Source: Phaeacidiphilus oryzae TH49 (lineage in GTDB: Bacteria; Actinomycetota; Actinomycetes; Streptomycetales; Streptomycetaceae). Taken from it: DNA of 64,000 nt. Position 1 is the first letter of the stretch. The number at the start of each line of letters is the position of its first letter. Shown piece by piece: positions 58,669 to 64,000 of the stretch. Below the pieces are notes generated by a model that was not told the DNA's origin, ran no database searches, and saw only the letters and a list, made by a program, of their open reading frames with translations. The stretch lies in NCBI RefSeq assembly GCF_000744815.1, contig NZ_JQMQ01000005.1:1558055-1622054 (forward strand), in the 5' to 3' direction. The position numbers and the translations under genes are program-made.

Positions 58669-59418
58669 TCAGCGCCCGCGCAGACGCCGGACCAGGATAC
58701 TGGCCTCGCCCCGCTGCTCGAGGTCGGCGAGGACCACCGCCACCGCCTCGCGCACGATCCGCCCGCGGTCCACGGCGAGCCCGTGCTCTCCGCGCAGCAC
58801 CAGACGGGCGTGCTCCAGGTCCATCAGCTCCTCGGCGGAGACGTAGACCGTGATCTTCTCGTCGTGGCGTTCCCGGCCGCTCGGCCGGCGCGGGGCCCGC
58901 GCCTTGCGCCGGGCCGGGCCGTCCTGCGCCGGGATCCCGGCCGCCGCGGCACCGCCCTGCGGAGGCCGGGGCGCTCCGCCCTCGGCTCCGGCGACCCCGC
59001 CCGGCGCGGGACCGCGCCGACCGCCCGGCCGCTCGCTCTCGCCGCCCGCGGCGGAGCCGTGCTCCTCCGCCGAGGCCAGCCCACCGGCCGCCCCCGCGGC
59101 GGCGGTCGGCCCGCTCCCGGCTCCGTCCCCTGGCCCGGCGGAGCCCGAGGGCCGCCCGCCGGCCGTGCCGTTCACGCCGTGGAGGCCGGAACCGCCGGCT
59201 CCGCCACCGCCCGCCGCGGGACCGCCGACGGCCGAACCGCCCGCCCCGCCCGAACCGTTGGCGCTGCCGTTGGCGCCGCTCTCGGCCCCCGCGCCGCCCT
59301 CGGCGTCCGCGGTGTTCCCCGTCCCTGTCCCTCCGCGCGACGGGTCGTGCGTGCGGGGGGTGGTCAGCGCCGTCCCCCCGGTGGTCCTGAAGAGTTCATC
59401 GGCTCCGGGCAGACTCAC
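58669..59418 (-). CDS. hypothetical protein with C-terminal ribbon-helix-helix-like domain
   Basis: A 249-aa protein coupled to the parA-like gene. The first 175 residues are Gly/Ala/Ser low-complexity. The conserved end, HDEKITVYVSAEELMDLEHARL, followed by GLAVDRGRIVREAVAVVLADLEQ, resembles a ribbon-helix-helix DNA-binding fold. It may serve as the DNA-binding partner of the adjacent ParA-like ATPase, which is an inference. GTG 59418 overlaps the parA stop by 4 nt (GTGA), while GTG 59430 is a longer alternative. Confidence 0.82.
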   Translation of the reverse strand: MSLPGADELFRTTGGTALTTPRTHDPSRGGTGTGNTADAEGGAGAESGANGSANGSGGAGGSAVGGPAAGGGGAGGSGLHGVNGTAGGRPSGSAGPGDGAGSGPTAAAGAAGGLASAEEHGSAAGGESERPGGRRGPAPGGVAGAEGGAPRPPQGGAAAAGIPAQDGPARRKARAPRRPSGRERHDEKITVYVSAEELMDLEHARLVLRGEHGLAVDRGRIVREAVAVVLADLEQRGEASILVRRLRGR

Positions 59419-60638
59419 TCGGCGGGGCACCGGGCGAGCACCTCCCTGGCGAGCTGGCGATAGGCGGCCGCACCGACCGAGTTGGACGCGTAGGTGGTGA
59501 TGGGCTCACCCGCCACCGTGGTCTCGGGGAAGCGCACCGTACGGCCGATGACGGTGTGGAAGACGTGGTCCCCGAACGCCTCGACGACCCGGGCCAGCAC
59601 CTCGCGGCTGTGCACGGTCCGCGAGTCGTACATGGTGGCCAGGATGCCGTCCAGGGCGAGTTCGGGGTTGAGCCGCTCGCAGACCTTCTCGATGGTCTCG
59701 GTGAGCAGCGCGACTCCACGCAGCGCGAAGAACTCGCACTCCAGCGGGACGATCACGCTGTTCGCCGCGGTGAGGGCGTTCACCGTGAGGAGGCCGAGCG
59801 AGGGCTGGCAGTCGATGATGATGTAGTCGTAGTCCGGCATCAGCGGCTTCAGCGCCCGCGCCAGCGACGACTCCCTCGCCACCTCGCTGACCAGCTGGAC
59901 CTCGGCCGCCGACAGGTCGATGTTGCTGGGCAGCAGGTCCATGTTGGGCACGGCGGTCTTCAGCAGCACGTCGTCCGCGCTGACCCCGCGCTCCATCAGC
60001 AGGTTGTAGACGGTGAGTTCGAGCTCCATCGGGTTGACCCCGAGGCCGACCGACAGGGCGCCCTGCGGGTCGAAGTCGACGAGGAGCACCCGCCGCCCGT
60101 ACTCGGCGAGCGCGGCCCCCAGGTTGATGGTCGACGTGGTCTTGCCGACGCCGCCCTTCTGGTTGCACATCGCGATGATCTGCGCCGGGCCGTGCTCGCT
60201 CAGCGGCGTGGGGATCGGGAAGTACGGCAGCGGACGGCCGGTGGGGCCGACCCGCTCGCGGCGCTGCCGCGCCACGTCGGGCGCGAGCGTGGCGGCGTAC
60301 TCGGGGTCCGGCTCGTACTCGGCGTCGGGATCGTAGAACTGGCCGTCGGGGCCCTCGACGTAGGCCGGGAGACCCGGCTCGACCTCGGTGCCCACGGCCT
60401 GCTGCTTGGCGGGCTCGCCGAGCCCCGCGCCGTCCCGCCGGCTCTGCTGTCCGTACGACGACCCGTACGACCCGTGGGTTGGGGTGTAGCCGGACTGCTG
60501 ACGCGCCTCGAAGGTTCGGACCGACACCGAGTCGACCGCGTGCGACCGGGCAGCGGGCTCACTCAGCCCCGCCTGACCGGCGGCATCCTGCGCCAGTCCT
60601 GGCTGACCACCCCCGGGAGCAAATGTCGACTCATTCAC
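59415..60638 (-). CDS. ParA-family ATPase
   Basis: A 407-aa chromosome-partitioning-type ATPase, the orphan copy found next to scpA in Streptomyces rather than the parAB locus copy. Residues 1-145 are a polar extension. The deviant Walker A QKGGVGKTTSTINLG is near residue 162. LLVDFDPQGALSVGLG, DYIIIDCQPSLGLLTVNAL and VPLECEFFALRG follow. GTG 60638 has AAGGAGGT about 10 nt upstream. A promoter with TAGAGT lies about 75 bp upstream. Its likely partners are the next gene's RHH-like protein and the ScpAB complex. Confidence 0.93.
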   Translation of the reverse strand: MNESTFAPGGGQPGLAQDAAGQAGLSEPAARSHAVDSVSVRTFEARQQSGYTPTHGSYGSSYGQQSRRDGAGLGEPAKQQAVGTEVEPGLPAYVEGPDGQFYDPDAEYEPDPEYAATLAPDVARQRRERVGPTGRPLPYFPIPTPLSEHGPAQIIAMCNQKGGVGKTTSTINLGAALAEYGRRVLLVDFDPQGALSVGLGVNPMELELTVYNLLMERGVSADDVLLKTAVPNMDLLPSNIDLSAAEVQLVSEVARESSLARALKPLMPDYDYIIIDCQPSLGLLTVNALTAANSVIVPLECEFFALRGVALLTETIEKVCERLNPELALDGILATMYDSRTVHSREVLARVVEAFGDHVFHTVIGRTVRFPETTVAGEPITTYASNSVGAAAYRQLAREVLARCPAE

Positions 60639-60710
60639 AAGTCGTCTTACCTCCTTGGCGACCAGGACACTTCTTGATAGGTCAGCGTGACACCATGCCG
60701 ACGGTTCGCG

Positions 60711-60740
60711 ACTCTAGGCCGTTTCAGGCGCCGACAGCAA
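60711..60740 (-). promoter_or_regulatory. promoter of the parA-like gene
   Basis: On the minus strand TTGCTG (60740-60735) and TAGAGT (60716-60711) are 18 nt apart. Transcription would begin about 65 nt before the GTG start. Confidence 0.6.
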
Positions 60741-60857
60741 CACAATCCACCGGAGTCGACACGATGAGTCGCTCGCATGGTCGCCATCTGTCAAGGGATG
60801 AACGGCCAGACGGCGGTGACGTTTCGGCACTGCGCAAAACCAGCAGAAGGAGTGAAA

Positions 60858-60870
60858 ACTCTTCAAGAGT
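60858..60870. promoter_or_regulatory. perfect palindrome in the parA upstream region
   Basis: ACTCTT-C-AAGAGT is a perfect 6+1+6 palindrome about 120 bp upstream of the parA -35. It could be a binding site for the co-transcribed RHH-like protein. This is speculative. Confidence 0.4.
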
Positions 60871-61069
60871 GATGCATGACACAGGTGTTGACACCGCGTC
60901 TGATGTCGCCCGAGGTATCCCAAACCGGCGGGGGCGCGCCCCCGCGCCGCGCCCCCGCCAAGCCTCCGCGGTCGCCGTGAACCGGACCGCGCTTCCCCGC
61001 TTCCCCCGTGATTCCCCCCCAACTCCCCCATACCACCCGCGCCGAGGCGCGGGCGGCTGACGGGCCGGG

Positions 61070-62185
61070 TCAGGCCAGCACGTCGGCCAGGTCCGCCGCG
61101 TGCAGCCCGTGGGCCTCCGCGACCGGAGCGGAGACCAGCTGGCCCTCATGGCAGTTGAGCCCCTTGGCCAGCGCCTCGTCCCGGCGGCAGGCCTCCTGCC
61201 AGCCCCGGTTCGCCAGCTCGACGATGTACGGCAGCGTCGCGTTGGTGAGCGCGTAGGTGGAGGTGTTGGGCACCGCGCCGGGCATGTTGGCCACGCAGTA
61301 GAAGACCGAGTCGTGCACCCGGAAGGTCGGGGCGTCGTGGGTGGTCGGGTGCGAGTCCTCGAAACAGCCGCCCTGGTCGATGGCGATGTCGACCAGCACG
61401 GAGCCCGGCTTCATCCGCGAGACCAGCTCGTTGGTGACCAGCTTCGGGGCCTTGGCGCCCGGGATCAGCACCGCGCCGACCACCAGGTCGGCCTCCAGCA
61501 CCGCCTTCTCCAGCTCGAAGGCGTTGGAGGCGATGGTGCGCACCCGGGTGCCGAAGATCCGGTCGGCCTCCCGCAGCTTGTTGATGTCCCGGTCGAGCAG
61601 GGTGACCTCGTAGCCCATGCCCAGGGCGATGGTCGCCGCGTGCCAGCCGGAGACACCGCCGCCGATCACCACGGCGCGGGCCGGCTGCGTGCCCGGGACA
61701 CCGCCCGGCAGCACACCGCGGCCGCCGGCCGGGCGCATCAGGTGGTACGAGCCGACCTGCGGGGCGAGCCGGCCGGCCACCTCGGACATCGGGGCCAGCA
61801 GCGGCAGTGCGCCGTTCGCCAGCTGCACCGTCTCGTAGGCGATGGCGGTGGTGCCGGCACTCAGCAGCGCGTCGGTGCAGGCGCGGGAGGCGGCCAGGTG
61901 GAGGTAGGTGAAGAGGACCTGGCCCTTGCGCAGCCGGTGGTACTCCTCGGCCACCGGCTCCTTCACCTTCAGCACCAGGTCGGACGCGGCCCAGACCTCG
62001 TCCGCGGTGCCGAGGATCTCCGCGCCCGCGGCGGTGTACTCCTCGTCGGGGATCGAGGAGCCGACCCCGGCGTCGTGCTCGATCACGACCTGATGGCCCT
62101 GGCGCACCAGCTCATGCACGCCGGCGGGCGTGATGGCCACGCGGTACTCGTGGTTCTTGACCTCACGGGGGATGCCGACCTTCAC
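61070..62185 (-). CDS. ald: alanine dehydrogenase
   Basis: Ald reversibly deaminates L-alanine to pyruvate and ammonia with NAD. It has 371 aa, the canonical length. [19 protein letters not shown] opens the protein, [11 protein letters not shown] carries the substrate-binding Lys, and FTYLHLAAS the catalytic His. [20 protein letters not shown] is the Rossmann motif, and [19 protein letters not shown] is at the C-terminus. GTG 62185 is chosen over upstream starts because it gives the family N-terminus. A TAGACT -10 box lies about 95 bp upstream. Confidence 0.97.
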   Translation of the reverse strand: MKVGIPREVKNHEYRVAITPAGVHELVRQGHQVVIEHDAGVGSSIPDEEYTAAGAEILGTADEVWAASDLVLKVKEPVAEEYHRLRKGQVLFTYLHLAASRACTDALLSAGTTAIAYETVQLANGALPLLAPMSEVAGRLAPQVGSYHLMRPAGGRGVLPGGVPGTQPARAVVIGGGVSGWHAATIALGMGYEVTLLDRDINKLREADRIFGTRVRTIASNAFELEKAVLEADLVVGAVLIPGAKAPKLVTNELVSRMKPGSVLVDIAIDQGGCFEDSHPTTHDAPTFRVHDSVFYCVANMPGAVPNTSTYALTNATLPYIVELANRGWQEACRRDEALAKGLNCHEGQLVSAPVAEAHGLHAADLADVLA

Positions 62186-62277
62186 GGCTATACACGTCCC
62201 TTGCCCTGTGACGCTGCGCCCGCCGGCAGGCATGCCGGCAGACGGCCACCCCGACATCTCCGGCGATGGCTGCGGCG

Positions 62278-62304
62278 AGTCTAATTGAAGGCAGCCCGCT
62301 CCAA
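62278..62304 (-). promoter_or_regulatory. promoter of ald
   Basis: On the minus strand TAGACT (62283-62278) is a good -10. TTGGAG (62304-62299), 15 nt upstream, or an overlapping TGTTGG at 17 nt is the -35. The leader would be about 85 nt. Confidence 0.5.
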
Positions 62305-62390
62305 CAGCCTTACAAACCGAATAATCCGTCCCTCCCCATTGGCGGATTCGTAGGCTTGTCCTCCTTCCTGCCTAAGACGTACCCTCCGCG

Positions 62391-64000
62391 CTACGCCCCG
62401 CGCGCGGCCTTCGCGCCCGCCGCGTCCCCCGACCGCTCCAGCACGTCGCCCAGCACCCCCAGCGCCCACCCCCGCAGCCGGGCGTCCTCCCCCGCGGTCC
62501 CGACCGCCTCCCGCGCGGACCGCAGCGCCGCCTCCACGTCGCCGGAGGACTCCTGCACGGTCGCGGCCCCCAGCAGCCCGCCGACCGCGCCCTCCCGATC
62601 CCCCAGCCGCCGGGTCAGCGACACCACCGCCCGGTACTCCCGCAGCGCCTCCCGGTACCGCTGCTGCGCCGCATGCGTCTGCGCGAGACGCAGCAGCAAC
62701 CGCGCCTCGTCGGCGCGCTCTCCCCGGTTGCGCCGGAAACCCAGCGCCCGCCGGTACCAGTCCGCGGCCCGCATCAGATCCCCGAGCGCCCGGTACGCAC
62801 CGGCCACGTCCTCCAGGATCCGGCCGACCGCGACCGCGTCGTCCGCCGCCCGCGCCGGTCCGAGCGCGGCCCGGAACAGCTCCAGCGCCTCCCGGTGCCG
62901 GCCGGCCGACGCGTTCAGGTCCCCCAGGTTCACCAGCGCGGCGGCCTCCCGCCGCCGCTGCCCGCTGCGCCGGGCCAGCACCAGCACCAGCCGGTGGAGT
63001 TCGTACAGCTCCGGCTCGACCCCGGCCCGGCCGCCCGCGTACACCGGGAGGGCCCGCACCAGCGCGGCGATCAGCCGCCCGGCCAGCCCGTCCAGCCCGC
63101 CGCCGGCGACGGCGTCCCGCGCCGCCGCCCGCAGCGCCGGCAGCTCCCGGCCCAGCCACTCCCAGGCCTCCACCCGGGTGCGGAACCGCAGCCCGGAGGG
63201 AAGCTCCTCGGGCCCGCGCGCCCCCGGCACGGGGGGCGTCACCATCGCGACCGCGACGCCGAGCAGCCGGACCAGCCGCTCCAGCATCCGGGCCCGGGCC
63301 AGCTCGGTCTCCGCCGCCCGGTCGTCGGCGAGCAGCGCGGCCAGCCGACCGCGCAGGCACCCCGGCACCTCGTACCGCGGCTCGGCGCCGCCCGGCTCCG
63401 GGCCCTCCGGGTCGACCACCCGCAGCAGCTCCTGCTCGGCCAGCGCGCGCAGCGGCCCCTCCGCCTCCGGCACCGGACAGCCGACCAGCGCCGACGCGGT
63501 ACGCGCGGTCACCCGGCCGCCGGGCGCCGCGGCCAGCAGCCGCAGCAGCCGGGCCGAGGCGGCCGGCAGGTCCGCGTAGACCGCGGCGAAGGCCCGGTCG
63601 AGGGGGGTGAGCTCGCCGGCGGCCGGCGCGGACCGCCGCTCCTGCTGCCCAGCGACGGGGGCCTCGGCGGCGTCGGCGGCCTCCTCGTCCGCCGCCTCCA
63701 CGGGATGGCGGCCGGAGATCGGTTCCGAGGGCAGCTGGGCCCCCGTCACCAGTCCCTTGGAGACCAGCTGCTCGGCGATCCGCTCGCCCAACCTGCCGCC
63801 CCGCCCGGCGATCAGCCCGCCGAGCCGCTGGACCGCCCGCCCGACCTCGACCGCCGCCGCGGAGGAGGCCGACCGCTCCTGATCGCCCTCGGCCGCCTTC
63901 CCGGCCGGCTTCCCGGCCGGCGGGGTGGGCGGAGACGCCGGCGGAGACGCCGGTCCCTTCCCCTTCTCCCCGTCCCCGGCTCCCCTGGCCCGGTCCGCCA
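62391..64000 (-). CDS. tetratricopeptide-repeat protein with winged-helix-like domain, 5' end outside window
   Basis: About 536 codons are present and the frame continues past position 64000, so the N-terminus is missing. Visible are a low-complexity Lys/Pro/Ala segment and a helical part (EVGRAVQRLGGLIAGRGGRL). A winged-helix-like domain follows (VYADLPAASARLLRLLAAAPGG) as found after the ATPase module of AfsR/STAND regulators. TPR repeats lie near the C-terminus (AAALVNLGDLNASAGRHREALELF, then AGAYRALGDLMRAADWYRRAL and LLRLAQTHAAQQRYREALREY). It may be a STAND regulator or a TPR scaffold; the missing part decides. Confidence 0.8.
   Translation of the reverse strand, partial: ADRARGAGDGEKGKGPASPPASPPTPPAGKPAGKAAEGDQERSASSAAAVEVGRAVQRLGGLIAGRGGRLGERIAEQLVSKGLVTGAQLPSEPISGRHPVEAADEEAADAAEAPVAGQQERRSAPAAGELTPLDRAFAAVYADLPAASARLLRLLAAAPGGRVTARTASALVGCPVPEAEGPLRALAEQELLRVVDPEGPEPGGAEPRYEVPGCLRGRLAALLADDRAAETELARARMLERLVRLLGVAVAMVTPPVPGARGPEELPSGLRFRTRVEAWEWLGRELPALRAAARDAVAGGGLDGLAGRLIAALVRALPVYAGGRAGVEPELYELHRLVLVLARRSGQRRREAAALVNLGDLNASAGRHREALELFRAALGPARAADDAVAVGRILEDVAGAYRALGDLMRAADWYRRALGFRRNRGERADEARLLLRLAQTHAAQQRYREALREYRAVVSLTRRLGDREGAVGGLLGAATVQESSGDVEAALRSAREAVGTAGEDARLRGWALGVLGDVLERSGDAAGAKAARGA

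Larger units (their letters stand above)
60639..61069. other. intergenic region upstream of the parA-like gene
   Basis: This 431-bp, relatively AT-rich region contains the parA promoter and the palindrome at 60858-60870. GGTGT-TG-ACACC lies at 60884-60895. No open frame with a start and ribosome site and no tRNA was found. Confidence 0.45.

Noticed and set aside
60639-61069. A parS centromere site near the parA-like gene
   Set aside because: The Streptomyces parS motif GTTTCACGTGAAAC is not present in this region or elsewhere that I could see.

Overview
The window is very GC-rich with near-universal G/C third codon positions, GTG and TTG starts alongside ATG, TAGNNT-type -10 boxes and leaderless transcripts. 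Its right third has the conserved chromosome-core order ald / parA-like ATPase / RHH-like protein / scpA / scpB / rluB and tyrA / cmk / plsC / der. This points to a member of the Streptomycetaceae (Streptomyces or a close relative). No tRNA, rRNA, CRISPR array, transposase or phage gene was recognised.

Layout. 1-11 kb: 5' part of a secreted GH92 mannosidase, recQ, a zinc alcohol dehydrogenase divergent from an acyl-CoA synthetase, an NHL-repeat protein, an aldo/keto reductase and a bile-acid-type symporter. 11-19 kb: a LuxR-type regulator, folD preceded by a clear ZTP (pfl) riboswitch, an SDR, a ROK kinase coupled to an APC permease opposite a ROK repressor, and an SRPBCC protein. 19-27 kb: a secreted GH31 enzyme, a small thioesterase, a DHA2-type exporter and a 1030-aa LuxR-type ATPase regulator. 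27-38 kb: a carbohydrate island with an aldo/keto reductase and HpcH-type aldolase, then a myo-inositol catabolic locus. In that locus iolE, iolG and a second Gfo/Idh oxidoreductase lie on the minus strand, and iolC, a Cgl0159-type aldolase, iolB and iolD lie on the plus strand. Both arms fire from a 171-bp intergenic region with two well-formed promoters and flanking operator-like repeats. 38-49 kb: an MFS permease, tesB, and a complete HAAT/Liv-type ABC transporter locus with a lipoprotein pair facing a membrane protein, a fused LivHM permease and two ATPases; then an Rpf/LysM wall hydrolase and hypothetical proteins. 49.5-64 kb: core genes for ribosome GTPase Der, lipid acylation, CMP kinase, prephenate dehydrogenase, an M24 peptidase, chromosome segregation, alanine dehydrogenase and a TPR protein cut by the window edge.

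Functional links. The inositol genes cover oxidation (IolG), dehydration (IolE), ring opening (IolD), isomerisation (IolB), phosphorylation (IolC) and probably aldol cleavage (Cgl0159-type protein). The terminal semialdehyde dehydrogenase iolA and an inositol transporter are not in the window. The two secreted glycosidases each have a TTGACA-type promoter with LacI-like palindromes. folD is probably controlled by the purine intermediate ZTP/ZMP.

The most distinctive observations are the ZTP riboswitch, the inositol promoter/operator arrangement, four intergenic loci carrying the same family of inverted GC-rich repeats, a LivF-type ATPase whose Walker A lysine is arginine, and three neighbouring places where one-base changes in C or G runs would restore expected reading frames.
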